DNA from: Yersinia massiliensis
GTDB lineage: Bacteria; Pseudomonadota; Gammaproteobacteria; Enterobacterales; Enterobacteriaceae
Assembly: GCF_003048255.1 (NCBI RefSeq)
Contig: NZ_CP028487.1
Location: 2,790,001-2,854,000, forward strand
Reading direction: 5' to 3'
Length of the DNA stretch: 64,000 bases
A program made the position numbers and the translations under genes. This document shows, in pieces, positions 18,363-27,153 of the stretch. The notes under the pieces were generated by a model. It was not told the origin of the DNA, did not search any database, and saw only the letters and a list, made by a program, of their open reading frames with translations. Each line of letters begins with the position of its first letter. Position 1 is the stretch's first letter.

Positions 18363-18494
18363 ATGAAAGAATATTTAGTTCCTGCAATCTTAGTTTTGGC
18401 TACTGTTTTAGTTATTTCTGCACTAATAGCTATCACTATAGCCTTGCTGGGTAATGGGATAAAAGTTGGTGATATGACCTACTACCTCAGCTAG
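18363..18494 (+). CDS. Tiny membrane protein, 43 aa
   Basis: ORF of 43 codons with an excellent AAGGGGG site before the ATG. One long hydrophobic helix (about residues 5-30) is followed by a short polar tail ending MTYYLS. No known family recognised. Together with the next tiny gene it lies directly before the Clp-fold protease gene and may act with it or as a small toxin-like peptide. Confidence 0.6.
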   Translation: MKEYLVPAILVLATVLVISALIAITIALLGNGIKVGDMTYYLS

Positions 18495-18539
18495 TACACT
18501 GCATTTGGGTTTTGCGTAAGCTAACCGACTGGAGAATAT

Positions 18540-18629
18540 ATGAAATTAAACAGCACCGTGGTTGTTATTGTCCTCATAGTTGCTGCTTTTGTGGCTGGGT
18601 ACATAGTCTCAGAGACGTTTGCTAGGTAA
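18540..18629 (+). CDS. Tiny membrane protein, 29 aa
   Basis: ORF of 29 codons preceded by CTGGAGAA. Nearly the whole peptide is one hydrophobic helix (STVVVIVLIVAAFVAGYIV) with a charged end ETFAR. The size and layout resemble hydrophobic peptides of type I toxin loci or small membrane regulators. No partner RNA is evident. Confidence 0.5.
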   Translation: MKLNSTVVVIVLIVAAFVAGYIVSETFAR

Positions 18630-18733
18630 GTTAACCCACTGCTAGCCTGTAGAGGGGTGGGAGAACAAATACAGCGAATCTGGCAAAGACCGGAGCGCGT
18701 TAAACTTTTCCAGGGACTTACTGAGAAATATAT

Positions 18734-19759
18734 ATGGCTGAAAGTGATTCTTTACTGGATAAGTTATTTACGCTTATTGACGGATTCGATGATGGAGCCG
18801 ATGTAATCCTATACAATGGTCCCATTGATAGAAATGGCTACCTGAAGATAACAAAGGCGAGCCGAAAAGCAAGTCCTGCAAGAAATGCAACGTTGATCCT
18901 CGCGACGTACGGCGGAGATCCGGATGCGGCATATCGCATAGCTAGAGCCTTACGTCACAACTATCATGAACTAACCATTATAATTCCTAGAGAGTGTAAA
19001 AGTGCCGGAACATTATTGGCAATTGGAGGTTCTAAGCTTGTAATGTGTGATATGGGTGAGCTAGGTCCATTAGACGTTCAATTACGAAAACATGATGAGA
19101 TGTTCGAAAGTAGCTCTGCTTTAGACTATTATCAAGCATTATCAGGATTACAAAGTTTTACTAAAAATGCATTCAAAGACTACCTTCTTGATATAAAATC
19201 AAGTTGTGGAATAACTGCTAAAACAGCAGCGGATTTTTCTTCGACATTGACAACCGGCCTTTTTAGTCCGATATTTCAGCAACTTGACCCAATTAAACTT
19301 GGAGAAGTCCAGAGGGCAGTACAGATTGCCGAGAAGTACGGCGAAAGACTAAATGCATATGACAAGCCGATGACCGAAGACTCACTATCCAAATTGATTG
19401 CTGGCTATCCATCACATGGATTCGTTATAGATCGGAAAGAAGCAAAAACACTATTTAATAATGTCAGTTCTCCTGACGATACAGAGCTTAAGATAGCTGC
19501 ATTTTTCAATGAAAGATTCCCACCACGCTCATATAGTAACGTAGTGTTTAATATTAGCCAGATGAAGGAGTTAAGACAACTCGCTTCAGATGAATTATCC
19601 GGGCAAAAGGATGAAGATAATGCTAAAAAAGATGATGAGAAACCAGAAAGACAAGCCTCAAGGAAAAGAAAAAGAAACCCAGCTACGCCTCGAGGAGGTA
19701 ATGCAGGTAGAGCGCAAGAAAGCAGACAACTTGATGCAGACATTAATTCAGAGCAATAA
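18734..19759 (+). CDS. Clp-fold serine protease (SDH family), accessory gene
   Basis: A 341-residue soluble protein with a crotonase/ClpP-like core at about residues 20-200, as in the serine dehydrogenase proteinase (SDH) family. Marks are ILATYGGDPDAAYRIARAL, the nucleophile Ser in CKSAGTLLAIGG, and CDMGELGPLDVQ. The tail is highly charged and ends in Lys/Arg-rich stretches. Not a structural phage gene: it sits between attL and the tail fibre, has its own terminator, and is likely a lysogenic accessory gene. A role in phage exclusion is only a guess. Confidence 0.75.
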   Translation: MAESDSLLDKLFTLIDGFDDGADVILYNGPIDRNGYLKITKASRKASPARNATLILATYGGDPDAAYRIARALRHNYHELTIIIPRECKSAGTLLAIGGSKLVMCDMGELGPLDVQLRKHDEMFESSSALDYYQALSGLQSFTKNAFKDYLLDIKSSCGITAKTAADFSSTLTTGLFSPIFQQLDPIKLGEVQRAVQIAEKYGERLNAYDKPMTEDSLSKLIAGYPSHGFVIDRKEAKTLFNNVSSPDDTELKIAAFFNERFPPRSYSNVVFNISQMKELRQLASDELSGQKDEDNAKKDDEKPERQASRKRKRNPATPRGGNAGRAQESRQLDADINSEQ

Positions 19760-19798
19760 AAGCAAAGCGATGGACTACCTCTCATTCTGATAAGCTTA

Positions 19799-19826
19799 AC
19801 CCGGCCACGCTGCCGGGTTTTTTGTG
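19799..19826 (+). terminator. Terminator after the protease gene
   Basis: ACCCGGC (19799-19805) pairs with GCCGGGT (19812-19818), followed by TTTTT. Confidence 0.8.
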
Positions 19827-19908
19827 CCTGTAATCTTGCTATGTTGCAAAAGTGTTACCATAATCAAATTGCAACACCAGAGATTGCCTTGCTCAACATT
19901 GCTTCTTT

Positions 19909-19938
19909 AGCCCACATAGCCTCACGTGGGCTTTTTTG
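19909..19938 (+). terminator. Second plus-strand terminator
   Basis: AGCCCAC (19909-19915) pairs with GTGGGCT (19926-19932), followed by TTTTTG. With the one at 19799 it forms a double stop against transcription entering the convergent tail genes. Confidence 0.75.
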
Positions 19939-20000
19939 TGCCTAGAATAGACCGGGCCATTAAGCCCGGTTTGTATTTTATAAATCTGATAAATCTCAAC

Positions 20001-20035
20001 GATCGTTTTAAACGATCAATCTTTCATTATTGATC
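20001..20035. repeat. Two overlapping palindromes
   Basis: GATCGTTTTAAACGATC (20001-20017) is a perfect palindrome around one central base. Its last GATC starts a second inverted repeat, GATCAAT (20014-20020) with ATTGATC (20029-20035). It lies about 90 bases before a small plus-strand gene. It may be an operator or an alternative hairpin. Confidence 0.5.
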
Positions 20036-20125
20036 TGCCGAACCAATTTGAAAGCCTCAGACGAATCCCCTTATCCTTGTTGCACCCTTAAGTCATGGTC
20101 ATACCGTAAGGATAAACTCGTCGTG

Positions 20126-20335
20126 ATGAAGTGGAAATTAATGAAGGGAGCTGAAGATGATTTTATCCGCGCCCCCCAATGGGCCAAACGTTTAATCAAT
20201 AGCGATGGCAGAATTTTGTGGTGGGACGGGATGAGAAAATTCAAACCAATAGATGGTAGTGAATTCATACTCTCCGATCGATTTGAAGATGACTATCGGT
20301 TAATTGCAGAACGAAGGTTAGTACCTAGAGTTTAA
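20126..20335 (+). CDS. Small phage protein, 69 aa, unknown
   Basis: Plus-strand gene facing the late operon. The frame is open from 20030, but ATG 20126 after AAGGA is more plausible. The product is rich in Trp and charged residues (INSDGRILWWDGMRKF). No family recognised. It is likely a separately expressed accessory gene. Confidence 0.5.
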   Translation: MKWKLMKGAEDDFIRAPQWAKRLINSDGRILWWDGMRKFKPIDGSEFILSDRFEDDYRLIAERRLVPRV

Positions 20336-20479
20336 TTTCCGGGCCAAATAAGCCCAGTTTTATTTTACAACCAACTCAATGGGCATCCCTGCCCTATCAA
20401 ATCCTACCCCCTATCATTCTCTATACATGGACACCAACACCATCGCGGGGTTTAATCCACATTCGTGCCGCGCCTGATT

Positions 20480-20713
20480 TTAGCTGTCCTGCTGTGTGAC
20501 TGAAGGGATCACAACTTCGTCTGGAAATTCCTGCTCAAACACGCCATCCTCGTAGCCGAGTCCTATATTAGGGAATTCGCCCTCCTTTACCTTTACGGCA
20601 ATGACGCCTTCAGGAGGACTCCACCCAGTACCATCATTTTCATTAAACTCAACGCCGTCCCAAAGAGCAACGTTGATTACAATGCCGTTTTCAACCAATG
20701 CGTATTTACTCAT
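20480..20713 (-). CDS. Small protein after tail fibre, 77 aa
   Basis: The last gene of the late operon. Begins MSKYALVENGIVINVALWDG, a sequence type found next to tail fibre genes of many enterobacterial phages and often called tail fibre assembly-like or tail-associated. No enzymatic motif. Start at 20713 rather than 20725. It follows the fibre gene by six bases. Confidence 0.65.
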   Translation of the reverse strand: MSKYALVENGIVINVALWDGVEFNENDGTGWSPPEGVIAVKVKEGEFPNIGLGYEDGVFEQEFPDEVVIPSVTQQDS

Positions 20714-20718
20714 TCTAA

Positions 20719-21813
20719 TCACCATTCAATTACAAGATAGCCGTCCAAACCCGATGCGCCAGCTCCGCCAGGTGCGCTGACAGTAGACCTGTATGCGCCG
20801 CCAGCACCACCCCCGCCAGCACCATAACCATACCCGACGGCAGCACCAATGTTATTGTTTGTCGACCCTCGCGCTGCGGGCCCAGCCTGACCAAAAGGCC
20901 CGCTTGCACCTTGACCGCCCTGCCCACCAGTAGCCGAGGTTGCTGTGAATGAAGTAGTATTCTGAGCGGGGCCACCAGCTGGATAACCTGCACCACCCGC
21001 CGGGCCACCATAGTCGCTTGGGAATCCGGTGCCGCCACCACCTATAAGGCCTGGAGATCCACCAGCTAGATTCAGCAATGACCCTCCAGTTCCGAGCTGA
21101 GTATTACCTCCCGCTGTGGCGTTATTTGTTGCTGGCGATGCCCCCGAGCCACCAGTACCGATCGTTACTGGGATAACTTGGCCAGGAGTGACAGTGATTG
21201 GAACGGACATGGCTGGCTGTCCAGCGCCACCACCAGAACCACCCGTTACGAAAGAGCTGCTGTTAGTGGCGAGTGAAGAACCTCCACCGCCTCCTGCAGC
21301 GCAGCCACTCACAAAAATCTGAGTAACACCGGCAGGAACAGTAAAGCTTCCGTTTGATGTAAAACGGGAAAATCCGTGGGGAGATACACCAAGGTTTGTG
21401 CGGGCAGCTGCGACTGCGACTGGCCCTGCTGCTGCGATCTCTGAAAGGTTACTTGCAATCTTTAGAGTGGCATCATTTACTGTTTTAACCGCTTTCGGCG
21501 TGGCTGCTAATAGTTCACTGGTGCTACCAGTCGAACTACTTAACTGAACAATACCTTTTTGGGTTAATGAGGCATCTTTAAGATCTGGGATTCCCTCACT
21601 AACGAGCTTTTGTATCGATAATAGAACTTGATCAAAAGCATCACTATCAGCTTCAATTTCGGCTGCTGCTAAAATACTCATTAATTCGCGTTGAATGGTA
21701 TTAAACCACTCTGCCGGTAGTATTGTCGGTGGTACGCCACCAGCAACATTACCATCAGTAAACTCGCCATTATTGTCGGCGCGCGTATTAGGGATATCGC
21801 CAATTTTTTGCAT
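20719..21813 (-). CDS. Tail fibre with glycine-rich distal domain
   Basis: Phage tail fibre, 364 residues. The N-terminal part (QKIGDIPNTRADNNGEFTDG) is the baseplate-attachment segment common in Mu/P2-like fibres, followed by an ASLTQKGIVQLSSSTGS repeat motif typical of shafts. From about residue 170 the protein is dominated by Gly, Ser, Pro and Ala, with long GGGG-type runs. That resembles polyglycine-sandwich receptor-binding tips. ATG 21813 is preceded by GAGGG; the longer frame to 21840 is less likely. Confidence 0.85.
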   Translation of the reverse strand: MQKIGDIPNTRADNNGEFTDGNVAGGVPPTILPAEWFNTIQRELMSILAAAEIEADSDAFDQVLLSIQKLVSEGIPDLKDASLTQKGIVQLSSSTGSTSELLAATPKAVKTVNDATLKIASNLSEIAAAGPVAVAAARTNLGVSPHGFSRFTSNGSFTVPAGVTQIFVSGCAAGGGGGSSLATNSSSFVTGGSGGGAGQPAMSVPITVTPGQVIPVTIGTGGSGASPATNNATAGGNTQLGTGGSLLNLAGGSPGLIGGGGTGFPSDYGGPAGGAGYPAGGPAQNTTSFTATSATGGQGGQGASGPFGQAGPAARGSTNNNIGAAVGYGYGAGGGGAGGAYRSTVSAPGGAGASGLDGYLVIEW

Positions 21814-21863
21814 AAGAAACCCTCGCCAGTTAAGGCGCATAAAAATAAATAGAGAGTGATTAA

Positions 21864-22460
21864 CTAGCTAATGTAGCCAAATTTAAGAATGGTATGGGAT
21901 GGATTTAACACTGTTAACCGACATTCAAGTTGTTTGTTTCCCCACGAACGCAGTGGATCACTGCAATAAGTCAAACCGCATTGGGCATAATTAATCGTGG
22001 TTTTCGGCGAGGTGATCAGCCATGTAAACGGCCACTTTTCACCGTTTATGGCGTCACCGCAAACCGACATCCCGGCACATGCCTGTCGATATTGGGTGAT
22101 TGAGATGGTGTAACCCAGCGCCCCGGCAACATGGGTAAAGTAAGCCACCGACTGGCCACCAATGCCGAACAGTTTGGAGACGACGGCCCGCTGGCGCTGG
22201 ATAATGCTGTCTATCTCACCTATCGCGCATAAATCCGGCAACCCAAGCGTCGCTTCCCACTCGGGTAGCATGGCGGTCGCTGTTGAAGGAAAAGCGGCAT
22301 CAAGCAGATCACGGGCATCCTCATCACTGCGCTGGTAAGACCTTGCCAGTGCTCGTAACGTGCTGGTTTGAACCCCATCTGATATTTTGGGCCAAACTAA
22401 GCCCCTCGGCATCAGCGATTGAATTGCGGCGGTATATTCATTAACAGAATATCGACTCAT
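21864..22460 (-). CDS. Mu gp48/YmfQ-like tail protein
   Basis: DUF2313 family, the Mu gp48 / e14 YmfQ type baseplate-proximal protein. Family marks are the N-terminal LMPRGLVWP segment and LDAAFPSTATAMLPEWE followed by TLGLPD. A Cys-containing C-terminal region ends in the usual hydrophobic strand. The start overlaps the stop of the preceding baseplate J gene by four bases. Confidence 0.88.
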   Translation of the reverse strand: MSRYSVNEYTAAIQSLMPRGLVWPKISDGVQTSTLRALARSYQRSDEDARDLLDAAFPSTATAMLPEWEATLGLPDLCAIGEIDSIIQRQRAVVSKLFGIGGQSVAYFTHVAGALGYTISITQYRQACAGMSVCGDAINGEKWPFTWLITSPKTTINYAQCGLTYCSDPLRSWGNKQLECRLTVLNPSHTILKFGYIS

Positions 22461-23593
22461 AGGTAGGTCACCGTGCCCCGGAGAGGTAATTGTCCGGTTT
22501 CAAGCTGGATGTTAGTCGTTGGGGAGTCGAGAATAAAACCACTGGTGCCTGTCACATCACCGATGGCCAGCAGCAGTGACGACAGTAGAATTTTACCGCC
22601 CGGTTCGCCCTCAGTAAAAAACACCTCGTCAATGGCCGTGTTTATTGCTGTGGTGGTTTCGCTATCTGCTGTAGAAATACCACTAATCACAAAATTCACC
22701 GGTGCCGCCACCGGCGCACAAACATAGATGATGGCAATAATGGGCTGTAAGGGGTAAATGTGGTCGGCTACCCGCCCCTGATCACCGGTCGCTTTTACCG
22801 CGCCCCACTCTTCAAGCTGAGATACGCCGTCAGTCCCGACCGGAAAGCCGCCTGAATCATTGCCATCACACATGATATAAATACCGACCGTGCCCACCCC
22901 CTGCAAGCGGCGCTTCACCCAACAACGAGTCACCCCCGGCACAGCCAAAGCCCAGCCGCGATAATCGGTATCGTTGCCGCCTTGAGGGGTATTTTGATAA
23001 GCCAGCAGCATACGAGAACGAAAAGCATCTTCTGATTCAATATCAGCGCCGCCAGATATCTTAACTGTGGCGGTGGCCACCGACAGAACACCATCGATGG
23101 CCACATCCAATGTCAGGGATGTCCCTGCATCGGCATTCCCGGCAATACCACCGCCCGTGTTGTCATCCAATACGCTTGGCAGAACCGCCGTAATTGAGCC
23201 AGTGCCTGTGCCGCCAGTGCCCAGCGTGACCTCGTGATCGAGGCGATATTGATAACCATCGGCCCGATTTAACAGGCTCCCAGCGGCAATCACACGGCCT
23301 GTAGTGCCACTAAATTCGACGGTAGGACAGGTGGCGGGGTTGGCTGGCTTGCGAAACACATCTTTCAATGCGGCCCATGCGGCAAGATATTCGTCGGTGG
23401 CATTATAAGGCGTGGATTGCAGTGCGATATAATCCAGATAGCCATAATGTAAATGCGCCATTCCGGCATCAGCATCACTGATCACACCGATATTGGAGAA
23501 GCGTAATAAGTTACCGCCTGTCTTGAGCTCTGATTGAATATAAGACAGGTTGCGCTGGCGCAGTTCGCTTAATGTGGGGCGATTAAATGGCAT
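22457..23593 (-). CDS. Baseplate J protein (Mu gp47-like)
   Basis: Forms baseplate wedges in contractile tails. The 378-residue sequence begins with the family pattern RPTLSELRQRNLSYIQSEL. In the middle it has the conserved segment FRSRMLLAYQNTPQGGNDTD followed by YRGWALAVPGVTRCWV. Length and position between gp46-like and gp48-like genes match Mu. Confidence 0.92.
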   Translation of the reverse strand: MPFNRPTLSELRQRNLSYIQSELKTGGNLLRFSNIGVISDADAGMAHLHYGYLDYIALQSTPYNATDEYLAAWAALKDVFRKPANPATCPTVEFSGTTGRVIAAGSLLNRADGYQYRLDHEVTLGTGGTGTGSITAVLPSVLDDNTGGGIAGNADAGTSLTLDVAIDGVLSVATATVKISGGADIESEDAFRSRMLLAYQNTPQGGNDTDYRGWALAVPGVTRCWVKRRLQGVGTVGIYIMCDGNDSGGFPVGTDGVSQLEEWGAVKATGDQGRVADHIYPLQPIIAIIYVCAPVAAPVNFVISGISTADSETTTAINTAIDEVFFTEGEPGGKILLSSLLLAIGDVTGTSGFILDSPTTNIQLETGQLPLRGTVTYL

Positions 23594-23596
23594 GTA

Positions 23597-24034
23597 TTAG
23601 GTCTCCCATACCCATGAAAATTTAACAGACGCCTGTGTTTGCGCAGGTTGTTGATAGCTGACGATGAGATTCAATCGGTTGGGGTACATTATCTGGGCAT
23701 TGGTGCTGATTGCCGTCACCACACCATCATCAAGCAACCAAACCAAGGCTTCATTGGCATAGTCTTCAGCCTTTAGCGCTACCTTGGTAGTAAGTTTTTT
23801 GCGGCGCAGCAACCACAGACGGGAGCCAATCGGGTACTCTGATCCCGTATCGCCCCACCACCCCCGGCGATCATCGCCCTCGATAGCATCATCAGCACGG
23901 GCCAGTCGGTCAGTGAACAGACTAATCAAAATGGCGGTCTCTAAATCATTGCCATCCAGTAGCCCACCGCCGCCGGTCTGCCAGTCGCCCAGCAATTTGT
24001 CCGGCTCCCAGATTGTTTTGATATCGGTTGTCAT
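23597..24034 (-). CDS. Baseplate protein, Mu gp46-like
   Basis: Phage protein GP46 family, 145 residues. Typical are the LETAILISLFTDRLARADD helix, the RRGWWGDTGSEYPIGSRLW block and a C-terminal strand ending in W-V-W. It is analogous to the gp25-type lysozyme-fold wedge protein. Overlaps the gp45-like gene by four bases. Confidence 0.9.
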   Translation of the reverse strand: MTTDIKTIWEPDKLLGDWQTGGGGLLDGNDLETAILISLFTDRLARADDAIEGDDRRGWWGDTGSEYPIGSRLWLLRRKKLTTKVALKAEDYANEALVWLLDDGVVTAISTNAQIMYPNRLNLIVSYQQPAQTQASVKFSWVWET

Positions 24035-24624
24035 TCAACCACCTTCCCCGTCACTTCACTGGTTAATGTCGAGCTGCCACCCTGAACATTTTTAAGTTGG
24101 TGATTGTGGGTGTTATAGGCTTCGCGCAAGGTTTTCAGTGTGGTGCCATTGCTGCCAGCGTTATCAATAATATCGCCGCTGACCTCCAGTAAAGGCGTAT
24201 TTAGCCGCACTTTTTCCGAAGCATTAATCGTCACCTCCGTAGCATTATTAATCGTGACCGGCTGGCCATTGGCTTCAATAATAATCCCTGTTTCAGTTAA
24301 CTTAACGTATTGCCCCCATTGCGAATAAATAACCGTTTCACCCGTATTGAGTCCGGTATGACGAAAAGACTGATGATTTGAGCCAATAATGACTGCGCTT
24401 GACCTATCCCCACCTAAAAAACCAATAACCACATCAGTATTGGCGGGAAGTCCTGATGAAAAACCGAACTCAGCCAGCCTCGGGGTATCACTACGAACTT
24501 CTAAAGGGGTTTGATATTGGACGGTCTGAACGGTGCCACCATCATTGCTGCCCGTCACTCGCCCCACCCCGATCATCATTTTTATTTGCCGGTATAACTT
24601 GGAGAGTTGCCCTGAGTCGCTCAT
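24031..24624 (-). CDS. Baseplate spike, Mu gp45-like
   Basis: Central spike/assembly protein V. The N-terminal OB-fold region is followed by a beta-helix stretch rich in alternating I/V and T/N, then an HxH element (YNTHNHQ) of the kind that coordinates iron at spike tips in P2/Mu-type proteins. Length 197 fits. Confidence 0.9.
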   Translation of the reverse strand: MSDSGQLSKLYRQIKMMIGVGRVTGSNDGGTVQTVQYQTPLEVRSDTPRLAEFGFSSGLPANTDVVIGFLGGDRSSAVIIGSNHQSFRHTGLNTGETVIYSQWGQYVKLTETGIIIEANGQPVTINNATEVTINASEKVRLNTPLLEVSGDIIDNAGSNGTTLKTLREAYNTHNHQLKNVQGGSSTLTSEVTGKVVE

Positions 24625-25694
24625 TACTGGTTTAACTCCATAAGATTTGAATAAAACTGATAAGGTTGGACGGTAAAGGCTTCGGGGGGCATCAGGACCA
24701 TTTGCGCGGCGGTGCCGTGATCGTCTTTGAGGTAGGTCACCTCCGATAGCAGCCAGAGTTCATCCTTTAAACCAAAAACAGGTAAATCAATGGGGATCAG
24801 CGTGTTAGGTTCCCACAGTTTTCCGTCTTTATCCCGCCAGCTATCGACCGTCACCAACAGCTCTTTAGAGCGGCCATAACGGCGGTTCATTTCCCAGTCG
24901 ATGCACTGCTGGGCCAGTTTTAGCGCTTTCATCGTGCTTTCAACAATGATAATACGGTTGCGATAACGCATTTTGGCCGCTTCAGGATCGCGACTGCGGG
25001 CTAACGTCACCGCGCCATATCCGGCGTCCTGTACCTGCTCCTGAAGTTGGCTCACCGACATCGATACACCAATGTAGTCAGAAAAGCGCTGATCCATACC
25101 GGAGTTATACGCGGCGTCTTCGATATTGATGCCCTGCGCGACACCGCTGGCCGCTTTGCGCGTCCCCACCCGAGTCAGATAGAGGTTCCCATCGGGCAAG
25201 TCGTAATAGAGCAGCGCCGCCCAGCGGGTGATCCGGTCAATGATTTCCTGCGAGGATTCACCCCAGTTCAATGTAAATTGGGGGACAATATCCAAGTCGG
25301 TCACATCTGTCGTTACCGTAATGCCGTAGGGCTGCGCCAATCGTTGGGCGATCTGTAGCGCTGTTGATTGGCTGATCACATTGTTTGGCCACTCTGCGGA
25401 GCAATCAACCAAGTCTTGGCACTTGCTCCGCCCTGTCGCCCTCACTTCGCGGCGGTTACGGCTGATCATCGGTGCCCAGCGGTCGATATACCCGGTGAGC
25501 ACCACATCATCACCCAAATTAACCACGCAGGGGTCGCCGGGATTGACCCACTGCTGGTTATCACTCCCCGGATAAAGGTCCATCAATGACAGGCTGAAAT
25601 CGCTGGGCAACCGCTCTATGCTGCGAGTGACACGGATATTATCCCAGCCCGTGATCAGCTTATTGCCAATACGCAGCGTCAAATCATCACTCAT
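24624..25694 (-). CDS. Baseplate hub, Mu gp44-like
   Basis: Hub protein that connects tail tube to spike. Starts DLTLRIGNKLITGWDNIRV, the family's opening strand pattern. Contains SIERLPSDFSLSL and VLTGYIDRW, typical of the gp27/gpD fold. Overlaps its neighbours by one and four bases, consistent with translational coupling across the tail operon. Confidence 0.9.
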   Translation of the reverse strand: MSDDLTLRIGNKLITGWDNIRVTRSIERLPSDFSLSLMDLYPGSDNQQWVNPGDPCVVNLGDDVVLTGYIDRWAPMISRNRREVRATGRSKCQDLVDCSAEWPNNVISQSTALQIAQRLAQPYGITVTTDVTDLDIVPQFTLNWGESSQEIIDRITRWAALLYYDLPDGNLYLTRVGTRKAASGVAQGINIEDAAYNSGMDQRFSDYIGVSMSVSQLQEQVQDAGYGAVTLARSRDPEAAKMRYRNRIIIVESTMKALKLAQQCIDWEMNRRYGRSKELLVTVDSWRDKDGKLWEPNTLIPIDLPVFGLKDELWLLSEVTYLKDDHGTAAQMVLMPPEAFTVQPYQFYSNLMELNQ

Positions 25695-27097
25695 GAATTC
25701 AGCGCCTTAAATCGAAGGGGCATAAATGCCGGATGAACAGGCACCGCCATTTTCACCAGTGCATCACCCCGGCTGGCATCCTGATAGAGCCGATTGGCCA
25801 GATTAAGCGCGGGCAGTGAGCGGTTAAAATTGACTATCTCAACGCGAGACAGGTTAGCGCCCGTCTGCTGTAACAGCGTGACGATAGACTCACGTAACGT
25901 CATTAATGATTGATACACCTCATCATTGCCTGTATCAGCCGCTGAAAGCGCGGCACCGTCTACCACATCACAGACCCGCGTCAATATATCGACCGCATCG
26001 TCATAGCTTTCCGGTTGATATTGCGACGCGGCAAACACCATCGCGCCCGCACACAACACAATAATGAGCTGATAACTGGCGGCGGCGGTATTGCTGTCGC
26101 CGGGATTGGGTCGAAAGGTGTCGTCATTGATTGCCGTTAACTCTTGCATCATGCGGATTAAATCAAGGGTACTGGCTCCGCTGGCCAAGATGGCATTCAC
26201 GACAGCCAGAACAGCGTTGGCATGTACTGCTACCGTTGCGGCCTCTGTCAAGGCATCGGTAGCAGCAGCGAGTGATGCACGCCCCTCGACTGAAACAGCC
26301 ATTCGTTGATCCACCAGCGCGGACAGGTCCGTTGTGTCGCTCTGCGTGATGACAGATGCAGTGGCCCCTGACACGCTCCCCCCAACCGCACCGTGATTAA
26401 AACGGCCATAACGATCGCGCCCAAGGGTTGAGCGGAGAACATTCCCGAGATTTGTCGCCTCACTGGTGGTTGAATTCACCATGTTGACCCAGAATGCGGC
26501 GGTACTTTTCAGCGTTCTGATGGTTTTAGTCACTGAACGGATCTCGCCTTTGACCGTGGCAATAAAGGTGGCGACGGACTTGGAGGCCAGACCAAACCAT
26601 GACGACTGAATCGACGAAACCGCATCAGCGGAGCTGGTAACAGAAAACACCCGTAAACCAGACTCAATGATGGTCAACGTAAATTCAAAAACCCGCCCTG
26701 ACTCCGCCCCTTCATTCAGGCGAAGACCGCTTTCGGGAATACTGACCGTCATTTCGCCCAGAGTTGGATGTACTAATGTCCCTGCATCGGGCATTTCACA
26801 GGCGGCAATCAATGAATCGCGCTGGGTCATAACATCGGGCGCGTTATAAAGGCCGCTACTCTGAATGAGAAAACCACGGATAGTCAGGCGACGAGTGGCG
26901 CGGCCCAGATCCTCAATCCATGCGGTATCTCGATAAGGGTATTCATGAATGGCCTGCCGACGACCGAAAACACCTTCCGCACTGATAACCGCAAAGGGAA
27001 CCCCACGAAATGATGCAGGGTGTAGATGCTCGGACCACTGCCAACTATCACCGCCCGTACCTAATAAATCAGAAAGTGCATTACCTATCAGAGACAT
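25691..27097 (-). CDS. DNA circularisation / tail protein N (Mu gp43-like)
   Basis: Corresponds to Mu N (gp43). The N-terminal DNA_circ_N domain shows FRGVPFAVISAEGVFGRR and YPYRDTAWIEDLGR. The central part is Ala-rich and helical. The name DNA circularisation comes from early Mu work; in the virion it is a tail component next to the tape measure. It lies 56 bases after the tape measure gene. Confidence 0.88.
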   Translation of the reverse strand: MSLIGNALSDLLGTGGDSWQWSEHLHPASFRGVPFAVISAEGVFGRRQAIHEYPYRDTAWIEDLGRATRRLTIRGFLIQSSGLYNAPDVMTQRDSLIAACEMPDAGTLVHPTLGEMTVSIPESGLRLNEGAESGRVFEFTLTIIESGLRVFSVTSSADAVSSIQSSWFGLASKSVATFIATVKGEIRSVTKTIRTLKSTAAFWVNMVNSTTSEATNLGNVLRSTLGRDRYGRFNHGAVGGSVSGATASVITQSDTTDLSALVDQRMAVSVEGRASLAAATDALTEAATVAVHANAVLAVVNAILASGASTLDLIRMMQELTAINDDTFRPNPGDSNTAAASYQLIIVLCAGAMVFAASQYQPESYDDAVDILTRVCDVVDGAALSAADTGNDEVYQSLMTLRESIVTLLQQTGANLSRVEIVNFNRSLPALNLANRLYQDASRGDALVKMAVPVHPAFMPLRFKALNS

Positions 27098-27153
27098 TTA
27101 TTCCCCCTTAAAGTAAAAACCCCGCCAGAAGCGAGGTTGGTAACGACGTTGCA

